64,000 nucleotides of DNA from Limnochordaceae bacterium (lineage in GTDB: Bacteria > Bacillota > Limnochordia > Limnochordales > DUMU01). The stretch's first letter is position 1. Each line of letters begins with the position of its first letter. Where the stretch lies: positions 1 to 64,000 of the forward strand of contig JADBKQ010000002.1 of assembly GCA_014896305.1 (NCBI GenBank), in the 5' to 3' direction. The notes under the pieces are model-generated. The model was given only the letters and a program-made list of their open reading frames with translations. It had not been told where the DNA came from and searched no databases. Made by a program: the position numbers and the translations under genes. Positions 1-8,303 of this stretch are shown piece after piece.

Positions 1-9
1 GTTTCTCAC

Positions 10-37
10 GGGGGGTGCGGTAGCACCCCCCTTTTTT
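10..37 (+). terminator. Rho-independent terminator of an upstream gene
   Basis: A perfect 9-bp stem (GGGGGGTGC at 10-18 pairing with GCACCCCCC at 23-31) with a GGTA loop is followed by six T residues (32-37). This is a textbook intrinsic terminator on the plus strand. It must end a gene lying left of the window, since nothing is coded before it here. Confidence 0.9.
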
Positions 38-313
38 CGCGCCGGATGGCCCCCCCCGAGCGGGTCCGGCCGGGGAGAGAGGAGGCGCGCGAAGTTTGGT
101 TGGCACTGCCGCCCGCAGGCCTGGTCGCCAACAGCGGCCTGCCGGAAGCGCCTTGTGGCGATCCGGGTGCTCCTCTCCAGGAATGGCTCGCTTGCCGGAT
201 GGCTGGCAACGATGACCCCGGTGACTGTTCTGCCAGGCCTGGTTCGCCTATTATGGGGTAGCTGGCAGCGACGGGCGTGCCACACGATGAGTGCGGAAAG
301 GTGGATTGAGTGG

Positions 314-1261
314 ATGCACAGCAAGTATGTTCCCGCAACGGATGAAGACCAGCCTGTGACACCTCAAAAAGAGACATTCGTGAGGATTCCTCACGATTAC
401 CATCTTCATCTGGCGTTGGACGAGGCAAGCATGCCTCCCTGGCACGATGCTGATCTGCTGCTATCGTACGCTCGGCAGGCGGCGGAACGCGGGGTGGCTG
501 AAATTGGGATCAGTGAACACTGCCATCGGTTTCGGGAGTTTCGCCCTCTCATGGAGTACCTCGTGACGGGGGCCGGGTACCCAAAGATCCAGCAGTGGTT
601 GGCCGGCCAGTTCTGCTGGAGCTTGGCAGACTACGTCGAGTATGTGCAAGAGCAAGGCCGGCGGGCGCCCATACCGATCCGGCTAGGACTAGAAGTGGAC
701 TTCTTTCCAGGCCAGGAGGGGGCGCTCCGTACCTTGTTGTCCCTTTACCCCTGGGATTATTTGCTCGGCTCAGTCCACTTCCTCGGTACCTGGGGCTTTG
801 ATATCGACCCCCATCTGGGATGGCCGCAGACGCCAGATGCCATCGACCAGGTATGGAAAACCTACTGGCAGATATGGTCCCAAGCGGCCGCTAGTGGCTT
901 ATTCTCGTCACTGGCCCATCCCGACTTGCCCAAAAAGTTCGGCGCCCGCTGGTCACCGGCAGCAGCCGAGGCCTGCCGGACGTTGATTCAACAGGCTTTG
1001 CAGCAGGCAGCGGCGTCGGGGACGGCCATCGAGATCAATAGTGCCGGGCTCCGCAAACCGGTGGGCGAGCTCTATCCCAGCGTGGCCATCCTCCAGGAGG
1101 CTTGCCAACTGGGGGTTGGAATCACGTTAGGCTCGGACGCTCACTGTCTTGACGACGTAGGGCGGGGGTTGGACGAGGCCGTGGCCGCCGCCAAACAGGC
1201 TCATTACCGCCACGTAGCGGGCTTTCGCCGGCGTCAGGTGCAGGTGCAGTCGTTCAGTTGA
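314..1261 (+). CDS. Histidinol-phosphatase-like PHP domain protein (HisJ/HisK type)
   Basis: The 315-residue protein has the PHP metal-binding layout: HLH at residues 30-32, then SEH, GSVHF, HPD and GSDAH towards the C-terminus. These are the usual trinuclear-metal ligands of histidinol-phosphatase in Firmicutes, which releases phosphate from L-histidinol phosphate in histidine synthesis. The family is usually about 260-280 residues, so the N-terminus may be slightly long. I chose ATG 314 because AGGTGG lies 9 bases upstream. ATG 287 and GTG 155 are in frame but have weaker signals and would add residues unlike the family. No other his gene is adjacent, so a different phosphoesterase substrate remains possible. 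Confidence 0.8.
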   Translation: MHSKYVPATDEDQPVTPQKETFVRIPHDYHLHLALDEASMPPWHDADLLLSYARQAAERGVAEIGISEHCHRFREFRPLMEYLVTGAGYPKIQQWLAGQFCWSLADYVEYVQEQGRRAPIPIRLGLEVDFFPGQEGALRTLLSLYPWDYLLGSVHFLGTWGFDIDPHLGWPQTPDAIDQVWKTYWQIWSQAAASGLFSSLAHPDLPKKFGARWSPAAAEACRTLIQQALQQAAASGTAIEINSAGLRKPVGELYPSVAILQEACQLGVGITLGSDAHCLDDVGRGLDEAVAAAKQAHYRHVAGFRRRQVQVQSFS

Positions 1262-1555
1262 GAATGGGCCTGGGCCTTCCGAGGACGAGAGCAGGGGTCC
1301 AGGCTGCGCTTCTCAGTTGCCAGTAGGAGAAAACTGGTCTGTAATAAGCTTTTGGAACTGCTGGCCCGTTGTGGCGGTAAGAGCCTCGCTAGCACGAGGC
1401 AAGACGGGGGTGGTTGCCGAGTACTAGCCCACCCCCAGTCTGCTCCCGGTTGCCTTGTGCTGCTCCACGCTGCTCCGTGTGACGCTGAGCCACTATCGAC
1501 CCTGCACGACCCGCACAACCTTGCACGAACTGCTACGAGCCCCGCTGACCTTCAT
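1262..1555. other. Intergenic region with two strong hairpins
   Basis: Between two converging genes I see no convincing reading frame. There are two GC-rich inverted repeats: GCCTCG 1383-1388 with CGAGGC 1395-1400, and GGGGGTGG 1406-1413 with CCACCCCC 1429-1436. Neither is followed by a T run on either strand, so they are not classic intrinsic terminators. They could end the flanking transcripts or form part of a small structured RNA. Confidence 0.35.
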
Positions 1556-1789
1556 CTAGCCGAGAAGGCGAGAAAGATGGGTGAGGCTGGTTAGCCAGTC
1601 CAGCCCTTGGCGCAGTGGCTGCAGCCAACCCGTCGCGACAGGTTCAGGACGGGCCCGCTGCCCGCTGCGTCCGAAGAATGAGCGGGTGGCTTGCTGCCCG
1701 GTGCGACGGCCTTGCAAGGTCAGGGCCGCCATACGGATCAATTGGTAAGTGACCACAAAGCCGGCCAAGCGCATCAGTCGTCTCCACAT
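1556..1789 (-). CDS. Small hypothetical protein with hydrophobic N-terminus
   Basis: A 77-residue frame has a good ribosome-binding site (GGGGGGAT ending 4 bases before the ATG). Its N-terminus is hydrophobic (MWRRLMRLAGFVVTYQLIRM) and the rest is basic and Arg/Gln-rich. It starts 16 bases inside the end of the preceding leftward frame, which would fit translational coupling. I do not recognise the family. The hydrophobic stretch could be a membrane-associating helix. The call rests on the ribosome-binding site and the layout, so it is tentative. Confidence 0.4.
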   Translation of the reverse strand: MWRRLMRLAGFVVTYQLIRMAALTLQGRRTGQQATRSFFGRSGQRARPEPVATGWLQPLRQGLDWLTSLTHLSRLLG

Positions 1790-2211
1790 GTTGATCCCCC
1801 CATTCTCAGCGTTAGCCTGTCCAGCCCTACGGGGGAAGCAAATGTGTACTTACGACCTGGCCGGGAAGGTGGTGGCGACATTTCCTCCCCTTGCGTTGCT
1901 GCTCCCGATGGAGCTGCCGGCGGTGATGTCGAGAGCGACGTCGCAGGTGGTGGTGAGGGTGACGGTGTGAGGGGGCTGTGCGCCCGCCGGACCATCTGCC
2001 CCTGCTCTTCCGCCTGGCCCAGCTTTCCTTCGTGGACGGTAGGTGCCAAGCCCCCCGTGTGCGACAGGCAACGGAACGTGACCACTCCGCCCGTGTGAAT
2101 CTCAGCTAGGTACGTCCCTACGATCCGCCCACCGCAGATTCGGCAGATATGCGGAGTGGCAAAGGCGATGTCATGGATTTCCACGCGGCGGATATCGTCG
2201 TCTTTCACCAT
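1774..2211 (-). CDS. Hypothetical protein with a partial zinc-ribbon-like motif
   Basis: The first 55 residues look like a folded domain, with a CRICGG motif and a later RCLSHTGG. This could be three of four metal ligands, but no second CxxC is present. The second half is low-complexity, rich in Pro, Ser and Thr. GGGAGGG sits 7 bases before ATG 2211; a GTG at 2217 is in frame but too close to that site. The stop overlaps the next leftward gene. I do not recognise a family, and the low-complexity half could also reflect a frame that is only partly real. Confidence 0.4.
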   Translation of the reverse strand: MVKDDDIRRVEIHDIAFATPHICRICGGRIVGTYLAEIHTGGVVTFRCLSHTGGLAPTVHEGKLGQAEEQGQMVRRAHSPLTPSPSPPPATSLSTSPPAAPSGAATQGEEMSPPPSRPGRKYTFASPVGLDRLTLRMGGSTCGDD

Positions 2212-2416
2212 TCGCACACCCTCCCGCCTTTCTGTTGAACGAACCGCGCGTCGCCCATCACCCCGTGGCCCCTGGGCGCGCGCTCGACCGCAGTCTATGC
2301 CGGCCCAGGGTGGTCAAGAACGCAAGAAGGGCCAACAGGTGTGAACGCCCAGGTAGAGAGCCAGCCACGCTGTAGCCCGGCTGCGATCGCGATCACGGGC
2401 GGACCATGCTACGACG

Positions 2417-3655
2417 CTATTCGATCTCCTGCCAGAAACGGCGCAGGCGGCGGATTCCTTCTTCTAAGCTGGCTTCGTCCGTGGCGTACGAAAGGCGCAG
2501 GTGCTGGTCCGCACCGAACGCACTCCCCGGCACCACGGCGACGTGGGCTTCTTCGAGGAGCAGACGGCTCAAGGCGGCGGAGGAGTCGATCAAATGTCCA
2601 TGCCAGCGGTGCCCGAACACTGCGCTGACCTGAGGGAAGGCGTAAAATGCCCCGTCAGGTGGGGGGCAGGCCACTCCAGGAAGCGTCCGGAGCGCGTCCA
2701 CCAGGTAATCCCGACGCTTTCGAAACTGTGCGACCATCTGGTGAACGCACTCTTGAGATCCAGTGAGCGCCGCCACTCCGCCAGCCTGGGCAAAGCTCGT
2801 CGGGTTGGAGGTACTCTGGCTTTGCAGGTTGGTGACCGCTTGAATCACCGCTTGCGGCCCGGCCGCGTAACCCAGACGCCAGCCGGTCATGGCATAGCGC
2901 TTAGAAAAGCCATTGACGACGATGGTCCGGCGAGCCAATGCAGGTGAGAGAGACGGGAGGCTGACGTGCGGTTCACCGGTATAGATGAAGGATTCGTAGA
3001 TTTCATCAGTGACGATCCAGCACCTGCTGGCACCCTCCAGCACGTCAGCTAGCTGCTGCAGCTCGGCCCGGGAGTAGACTGCGCCGGTAGGATTGTTAGG
3101 GCTGTTCAGCAGAAAGACGCGGGTGCGCTCGCTGATGGCAGTGCGCAACTGGGCAGCGTCGATCTTCAGCCCCCGTTCCGGCAGCCCGGGCAAGAAAACC
3201 GGGGTGGCGCCGGCAAGCCGGATTTGCTCTTCGTAGGAGACCCAGTAGGGAACCGGTAAGATCACCTCGTCGCCGGGTTCGCACAATACTTGAAAGAGCT
3301 CGTAGAGGGCGTGCTTTGCCCCCACGGTGACGACCACCTGGGAGGGAGAGTAATCCAATCCGTTTTCCTGGCGTAGCTTTTGGCAGATAGCCGCTTTCAG
3401 TTCGGGGGTGCCTCCCACCGCCGTATACTTCGTGAACCCAGCGTCCAGCGCCCGGCAGGCAGCCTCCTTGATGAACGCCGGCGTGTCAAAGTCGGGTTCA
3501 CCGGCGCCGAAATTGACGACCGAGATTCCCTTTCGCTTCATTTCCTTAGCAAGGCTATCCAGGGCAAGGGTGGGCGAAGGGGCAAGCTGGCTGGTCCGCT
3601 TGGCCAGGGGCGGCAGCGGCCAGGGCTGAGATGAGGCGGAATTGTCGTTGACCAT
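2417..3655 (-). CDS. Class I/II PLP aminotransferase (aspartate aminotransferase-like)
   Basis: The 412-residue protein is a fold-type I aminotransferase transferring an amino group between an amino acid and a 2-oxo acid. Visible hallmarks are the GAGEPDF substrate loop near residue 50, SPNNPTGAVY near 185-194, VTDEIYE near 215-221, and NGFSKRYAMTGWRLGY with PLP lysine K252. The architecture matches the AspC/AAT group I-gamma enzymes, whose substrates range from aspartate to aromatic and other amino acids, so the substrate is not fixed by sequence alone. ATG 3655 is preceded by AGGAGG at a rather long 14-base spacing. In-frame upstream starts to 3880 lack family similarity. It lies 113 bases downstream of the rhomboid gene and could share its transcript. 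Confidence 0.88.
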   Translation of the reverse strand: MVNDNSASSQPWPLPPLAKRTSQLAPSPTLALDSLAKEMKRKGISVVNFGAGEPDFDTPAFIKEAACRALDAGFTKYTAVGGTPELKAAICQKLRQENGLDYSPSQVVVTVGAKHALYELFQVLCEPGDEVILPVPYWVSYEEQIRLAGATPVFLPGLPERGLKIDAAQLRTAISERTRVFLLNSPNNPTGAVYSRAELQQLADVLEGASRCWIVTDEIYESFIYTGEPHVSLPSLSPALARRTIVVNGFSKRYAMTGWRLGYAAGPQAVIQAVTNLQSQSTSNPTSFAQAGGVAALTGSQECVHQMVAQFRKRRDYLVDALRTLPGVACPPPDGAFYAFPQVSAVFGHRWHGHLIDSSAALSRLLLEEAHVAVVPGSAFGADQHLRLSYATDEASLEEGIRRLRRFWQEIE

Positions 3656-3768
3656 GATGTCCGTCGTTGCCTCCTGCAAGCACAGGGTTTGGGTGGATTG
3701 GGAGACGCTAACCCGACTGCCAGGTTCAAGGGCGAATGAGACCAAACGCCAGATGTCTGCACGTACTA

Positions 3769-4674
3769 TTAGAGTGGGCTCGAGAGCTGCCATCCCCATC
3801 CCAGTGTCCGGGGCAGCACACTCAACACCCAAACGCCCAGTAGGGCGGCGGCGGCCAGGACCCGGTAGGCCATGGGCCACTGCCGGCCCAGGTCCCGACC
3901 GTACGCCGGTGGCCCGACCAGAACACCGGCGAGTAGCCCACCCAGGAGCCCGCCGAGGTGGGCTCCGTTGTCTACATGGGTGCCTGGCAAGAAGCCGAAC
4001 AGGAGGTTCACGCCGATCAGCATCGCAATGGAACGAGCTCCTGTGGGCGTCAACAAGTGGGAGGCGGCCAGCCGTACAAAGAGAAAATATCCCAATAACC
4101 CAAAGATCGCGCTCGAGCTTCCAATGGAAACCACCATGGGGAAGAGCAAGGTACTGATCGCGTTTCCCGTAATCCCGCCGGCCAGGTAGACGAGCAGGAA
4201 CTTATCCACCCCTAGCACTTGCTCGAGCGGTGGTCCCAGGTAGGCCAGAGCGTAGGTATTCAGCAGCAGGTGTAACATTCCTCCATGCAAGAAGGCGGCG
4301 GTAACGAGACGCCAGTACTGGTGGCCCAGGACGATAGCCGGGCCGAACTTGGCTCCCAGCGCAAACAGCCCACCGGAAGCAGGTAACACGGCCCTTAACA
4401 GCCAGTCCACGAGAAACAACCCAACGTTGAGGGCGATGAGCAGGTGGGTAGCCGAGTCAAGGCGGCGAAACCAGCGCTGCCATGAAGGACCCACGAAATA
4501 GTTGAGATCGGGGCCACGCACCGGCCGCTCTTTTTCTAGCTGAGCCAAGGCGCGCCGTTCACGCTCCAGTAAGCGGCGGCGCTGGCGCAAGTCCGCCGCT
4601 CGCTGGTTCAGGGCGGTTTCGTACTCTCGTAGGCGAGCCCGGCGTTGGGCGATCTGTTCGGCAGGTGTCGGCAT
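3769..4674 (-). CDS. Rhomboid-family intramembrane serine protease with N-terminal coiled coil
   Basis: Residues 1-50 are a charged, Arg/Glu/Leu-rich coiled coil. Residues 75 onward hold six or more hydrophobic helices of the rhomboid fold. The catalytic Ser is in GSSSA (S187) and the catalytic His in NGAHLGG (H239). The conserved HGGMLHLLLN segment (130-139) supplies the H and N of the active-site region. Rhomboids cut membrane proteins within or next to their transmembrane helix. The extra N-terminal coiled coil is reminiscent of GluP-type rhomboids with a cytosolic domain. The start codon overlaps the stop of the upstream gene in a TGATG arrangement, so the two are translationally coupled. 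Its substrate is unknown. Confidence 0.9.
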   Translation of the reverse strand: MPTPAEQIAQRRARLREYETALNQRAADLRQRRRLLERERRALAQLEKERPVRGPDLNYFVGPSWQRWFRRLDSATHLLIALNVGLFLVDWLLRAVLPASGGLFALGAKFGPAIVLGHQYWRLVTAAFLHGGMLHLLLNTYALAYLGPPLEQVLGVDKFLLVYLAGGITGNAISTLLFPMVVSIGSSSAIFGLLGYFLFVRLAASHLLTPTGARSIAMLIGVNLLFGFLPGTHVDNGAHLGGLLGGLLAGVLVGPPAYGRDLGRQWPMAYRVLAAAALLGVWVLSVLPRTLGWGWQLSSPL

Positions 4675-4889
4675 CAGCTTTGCTCCAGATGATGTTGATA
4701 CCAGCGGCGTTCCGCTGCCAGGGCCTGTTCAGACAGAATCAGGGCAGCCTCCTCCCGGTCCAATTGGTCCGCCCAACGTTGCAAACGTGCCTCCCGGCGG
4801 TTCAGCCGCTGCCATTGCCACCACTGCCAAGCCGACCACCCTGCCGGGCGGGGCGACTGCGACCGGTTGTTGACGTCTTGCACCTGCAT
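4674..4889 (-). CDS. Small coiled-coil protein coupled to the rhomboid gene
   Basis: This 71-residue protein has a Trp/Gln-rich segment (WSAWQWWQWQRLNRRE) followed by a charged helix very like the N-terminal coiled coil of the rhomboid just downstream. A strong GAGGAGGGC site precedes ATG 4889. It lies 9 bases after lgt and overlaps the rhomboid start. I do not recognise a family. The similarity in character and the coupling suggest that it may pair with the rhomboid coiled coil. That is inference. Confidence 0.7.
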   Translation of the reverse strand: MQVQDVNNRSQSPRPAGWSAWQWWQWQRLNRREARLQRWADQLDREEAALILSEQALAAERRWYQHHLEQS

Positions 4890-4898
4890 CTGCCCTCC

Positions 4899-5840
4899 TC
4901 AGGCCCACTGGCGGTGCCGCCACCATAGGGCTACGCCGCCGGCAGCCATGAGCAGCAGGCTCACCCATTGGGCCAGGGTGAGGTTCGCCCAGTAAGGGAC
5001 ACCGATTCGGAAAAACTCCACCCAGAATCGTCCCAGGGAGTACAAGACCAAATACATGGGCAGGCCATCGCCTCGGCGAGCCTGAGGTTGGCGCAGATAC
5101 CAGAGCATGAAGATGGCACTGCCGAAGTTCCAGATGGACTCATACAGGAAGACAGGATGGAAAAACGACTGGTTGAGATACTCCAGCGGCCGGCTTTGGG
5201 GCGGCACGTACATCTTCCAGGGAACGTTCGTAGGGTAACCAAAGACCTCCTGATTGAGGAAGTTGCCCCACCGGCCGATTGCTTGACCGACGAGCAGAGC
5301 CGGCAAAGAGATATCCAGTAGGCTGGCCAGCGAAAGACGTTTCATCTGGGCGTAGACCAACACGCCAAGCAATCCTGCCGCCAACACACCATGAATGGAA
5401 AGTCCGCCTTCCCATGTGGCGATGATCTGGCGCGGGTGCTGCCAATAGTAGGGGACGTTTTGAATCACGAAACCCAGTCGAGCCCCGATCAGACCAACTG
5501 GAGTGAGGATCAGCAGCAGGTTGAATATGTGATCCCTGGAGATGCCGTACAGCGGGGCTGTGGCTTCTGCCAGAGAGTAGCCCACCAATAAACCGGTGGC
5601 GATCAATAGCCCATACCAGCGCAGGGTGAACGGTCCCCAGTGCAAGAGCACAGGATTGACTTGCCAGCGGCCTGCAAACAGTTGGGCCACGGTAAAGATA
5701 AAAAGGCCAGCCACAGCCAGTCCGACCACCCAGGTTACGACCACGGGCCAAGGTGAGTGGGCTCTGGGCGCGTTCCGTGGGGACGCGGTTCGTCGCCAGG
5801 CGGAACCCGGGCGATCTTTCGAGAAGGCCTGCGACGGCAT
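4899..5840 (-). CDS. lgt: Prolipoprotein diacylglyceryl transferase
   Basis: Lgt moves the diacylglyceryl group of phosphatidylglycerol onto the lipobox cysteine of prolipoproteins in the cytoplasmic membrane. The 313-residue protein shows the Lgt signature GRWGNFLNQEVFG (189-201). It also has GGLSIHG with the conserved His (150) and a later FLYESIWN with the conserved Tyr (233), among about seven hydrophobic helices. ATG 5840 follows GGAGGG at 6-7 bases. An extended N-terminus back to 5915 is not supported. The protein still has about 30 hydrophilic residues before the first helix, somewhat more than usual. It heads a leftward operon with the coiled-coil and rhomboid genes, a mix of membrane-protein processing functions. 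Confidence 0.95.
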   Translation of the reverse strand: MPSQAFSKDRPGSAWRRTASPRNAPRAHSPWPVVVTWVVGLAVAGLFIFTVAQLFAGRWQVNPVLLHWGPFTLRWYGLLIATGLLVGYSLAEATAPLYGISRDHIFNLLLILTPVGLIGARLGFVIQNVPYYWQHPRQIIATWEGGLSIHGVLAAGLLGVLVYAQMKRLSLASLLDISLPALLVGQAIGRWGNFLNQEVFGYPTNVPWKMYVPPQSRPLEYLNQSFFHPVFLYESIWNFGSAIFMLWYLRQPQARRGDGLPMYLVLYSLGRFWVEFFRIGVPYWANLTLAQWVSLLLMAAGGVALWWRHRQWA

Positions 5841-5913
5841 GCCATCCCTCCTGTTAGAGCTTATAGAGCTTAGCGTGGGCGTGAACAGCCCGGATCTCCA
5901 GATAACTAGCTGC

Positions 5914-5922
5914 ATTATACCA
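5914..5922 (-). promoter_or_regulatory. Extended -10 promoter element before lgt
   Basis: The minus strand reads TGGTATAAT, a perfect -10 hexamer with the TGn extension, about 75 bases upstream of the lgt start. No good -35 is present at 17-18 bases, as is common for extended -10 promoters. The same DNA on the plus strand reads CATTATA, which resembles a sporulation sigma-G -10 (CATnnTA), but I see no matching -35 for sleB. Confidence 0.5.
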
Positions 5923-6039
5923 TGCCACCGGCAGTGGCGGTGGCTCTGGAAAGCTGCACCGGAAGCGGGAACGGTCCTCTGACTCCCACGGGTTTACCCT
6001 TGCCTTCTGAACTGCAGACTACTGCCAGGAGGGATTGCC

Positions 6040-6786
6040 ATGCGTGGATTTCAACCAGGGACAGGAGGCAATAGACGCCCATGGACGCGCACCTGCGTCA
6101 TGGGCCTTGTCATCGGCTTGCTTCTGGCAGTGATGTGGGTGACCTCGTCCGACCAGGGCAGTGCCCAAAGACCGATCCTGTACTGGGGCTCCTATGGTAG
6201 CGATGTTCGCCTGCTGCAATGGCGGTTGCAGAGTTGGGGGTACTACCGCGGTCCGATCGATGGCTCCTTCGGAAACGAGACAGCCCGGGCCGTTCGCAGA
6301 TTCCAAGCAAACAACGGTCTGACGCCGGATGGGTTGGTCGGACCCTCTACCTGGGCTGCCCTGGGCTACCCCAGTCCACCGGCAGCCACGGCCATGGCGG
6401 CGGCGTACACCCCGTCCCAGGGGGTCGTCCGGTCTGACGAGGTGGCCCTGTTGGCCAGGCTCATTGCCGCTGAAGCTCGCGGCGAGAGCTACGTAGGCCA
6501 AGTGGCGGTGGCCGCGGTCGTCCTTAACCGGGTTGCCAGCCCCAGATTCCCGAACACCGTTGCCGGTGTGATCTTTCAACCCGCAGCCTTTGAGTCGGTC
6601 TCCAACGGTCTGTTTTGGAGCCGGACGCCGAATGCGACCGAGCTGAAAGCGGCGCGGGATGCTGTCAACGGGTGGGATCCGACGGGGGGCGCCCTCTTTT
6701 TCTGGAATCCCTACAAACCGGTGAGTGGTTGGATCTGGTCCCGTCCCATCTCGGTGCAGTATGGCAAGCACGTGTTTGCCCTGTAA
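6040..6786 (+). CDS. sleB: Spore cortex-lytic enzyme SleB
   Basis: SleB is a lytic transglycosylase that degrades muramic-delta-lactam cortex peptidoglycan during germination. The 248-residue protein has an N-terminal hydrophobic export segment (about 20-37) and a peptidoglycan-binding type 1 domain (about 48-110, with LLQWRLQSWGYY and GPSTWAALGY). A C-terminal hydrolase-2 domain from about 135 carries AAEARGE, whose first Glu (E145) matches the catalytic residue of the family. Length and domain order are as in Bacillus SleB. AGGAGGG precedes the ATG at 7 bases. It is followed by ypeB after 62 bases, the usual bicistron, which supports the assignment strongly. Confidence 0.95.
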   Translation: MRGFQPGTGGNRRPWTRTCVMGLVIGLLLAVMWVTSSDQGSAQRPILYWGSYGSDVRLLQWRLQSWGYYRGPIDGSFGNETARAVRRFQANNGLTPDGLVGPSTWAALGYPSPPAATAMAAAYTPSQGVVRSDEVALLARLIAAEARGESYVGQVAVAAVVLNRVASPRFPNTVAGVIFQPAAFESVSNGLFWSRTPNATELKAARDAVNGWDPTGGALFFWNPYKPVSGWIWSRPISVQYGKHVFAL

Positions 6787-6848
6787 GGAGGTTCACCCGC
6801 AACGCATCAGCACGGCGGGAGTAGAGGGTGCAGGTAGGAGGGGATCAC

Positions 6849-8303
6849 ATGAATCGCCGGGTTTCGTGGGCCTTGACCGCTCTGGTGCTCGCTGTCGCCA
6901 CTTTCGCCGGGTGGCAGTGGTGGCGGGCCGGACGGTACGCCAATGCATTGGAAGCCAGCTATCAGACCGCGTTTGCCAAGTCACTGCAGAACGTGGAAAG
7001 CGCTCATGTTGCTTTAGGGAAAGTACTGGTTGCCAGCTCGGCGGCGGACCGTGCCTCCTTGCTAGATACAGTCTGGTACGAGAGCCGTTCGGCTGCCGAT
7101 GAGATTGGACGCTTGCCACTCGGGGACGTGAACCTGGCAGCCACCCGTCAATTCCTGAACCAGGCCGGGGATTATAGCCATGTGTTGGCCCGTATGGTCG
7201 CCGCTGGCAAGCCGGTGGCTCGTGAGCACTGGGACACTCTGACGCGCCTCCATACCGAGTTGGGCAAATTGGCCAGTGGACTGCACAAGGTGGACGCCCG
7301 CTTGACGGATGGCGGGGTGCGGTGGACCCGGATCATGAACCCCCGGTGGAACCGGGTTCGCCGCCAGGTGGCCGAATTGTGGCCTTCCCCGTCTCCGGTC
7401 ACCCTGGCCTCCACCCAGCTGGCGGCTGCGCCTGGGACAAACACCCGTAAGAGCGACATCACTCCCCCGGTACCGGAGAACCTGCGGGGGTTTACCGATA
7501 TTGATCAGCACCTGCAGGAACTCCCGGCCATGGTGTACGACGGCCCGTTTTCGGAGACCGTCATGAACCGTAAGCCGCTGGGGTTGACCGGTGCGCCCAT
7601 CACCAGCCAGCAGGCGGTAGATCGGGCACGCTCATACCTGGACGGAGCGGGGGTCGATACACGGGACTTCCGAGTCGAAGGGCGGGTTCTGGACATCAAT
7701 GGTCGGATTCCGTCTTACCAGGTGACGTTCGTCCCGACCGTAGGGCGGGGGCGGGTCCACGCAGCCATCTCCAAGAAAGGGGGACACCTCGTCTGGCTAC
7801 TGAATGACCGTGTAGTAGGAACCCCACGGTTGACGGTGACCCAAGCCCAGGACAGTGCCCGCAGTTATCTGAAGGCCAAAGGTTTTGGCGACGTGGAACC
7901 CACTTATACCTTGCGAGAGGATAACACACTGCTGATCACGTTCGTTGCCATGCAGGGCGACATCCGGCTATACCCCGATCAAATCAAAGTCCGGGTGGCT
8001 TTGGACAATGGCCAGATCGTTGGTGTGGACGCGGCTTCCTACCTCACGTCGCACCATGCTCGCGACCTGCCCAAGCCGAGGATCACCCGGGAAGAGGCCG
8101 CCCGCCGGGCGCAGGCTCGGCTTACCATCAAACAGACACGACTGGCGGTTATCCCCCTGGAGTCGACACGGGAAGTGCTCGCCTGGGAAAACAGTGGAGA
8201 CCTGGGAGGCGACACATACCTGGTGTACATCAATGCGATCACGGGTGAAGAGGAGCGCGTTCTCCAGGTAATCAAGACCGCTGGGGGTCAGTTAACGATG
8301 TAA
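6849..8303 (+). CDS. ypeB: Germination protein YpeB
   Basis: YpeB is required to localise and stabilise SleB in the dormant spore. The 484-residue protein has a short N-terminal membrane anchor (about 6-24), an alpha-helical N-terminal half, and C-terminal PepSY-like repeats. The repeats are recognisable by ITSQQAVDRARSYL, VTQAQDSARSYL and ITREEAARRAQARL, each followed by strands. ATG 6849 is chosen because AGGAGGGG lies 6 bases before it; an in-frame start at 6828 has no site. The length is close to the 450-residue family norm. Adjacency to sleB makes the call secure. Confidence 0.92.
   Translation: MNRRVSWALTALVLAVATFAGWQWWRAGRYANALEASYQTAFAKSLQNVESAHVALGKVLVASSAADRASLLDTVWYESRSAADEIGRLPLGDVNLAATRQFLNQAGDYSHVLARMVAAGKPVAREHWDTLTRLHTELGKLASGLHKVDARLTDGGVRWTRIMNPRWNRVRRQVAELWPSPSPVTLASTQLAAAPGTNTRKSDITPPVPENLRGFTDIDQHLQELPAMVYDGPFSETVMNRKPLGLTGAPITSQQAVDRARSYLDGAGVDTRDFRVEGRVLDINGRIPSYQVTFVPTVGRGRVHAAISKKGGHLVWLLNDRVVGTPRLTVTQAQDSARSYLKAKGFGDVEPTYTLREDNTLLITFVAMQGDIRLYPDQIKVRVALDNGQIVGVDAASYLTSHHARDLPKPRITREEAARRAQARLTIKQTRLAVIPLESTREVLAWENSGDLGGDTYLVYINAITGEEERVLQVIKTAGGQLTM

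Noticed and set aside
46-261. Open frame of 71 codons before the histidinol-phosphatase gene
   Set aside because: No Shine-Dalgarno, overlaps the terminator-proximal leader, and the composition (Pro/Gly/Ala) looks like chance in GC-rich DNA.
1234-1518. Leftward open frame of 94 codons in the gap after the histidinol-phosphatase gene
   Set aside because: Composition rich in Ser/Arg/Pro/Gln without pattern, overlaps the real gene end, no ribosome-binding site.
6019-6771. Long leftward frame opposite sleB
   Set aside because: Antisense shadow of a well-identified gene; its sequence shows no domain.
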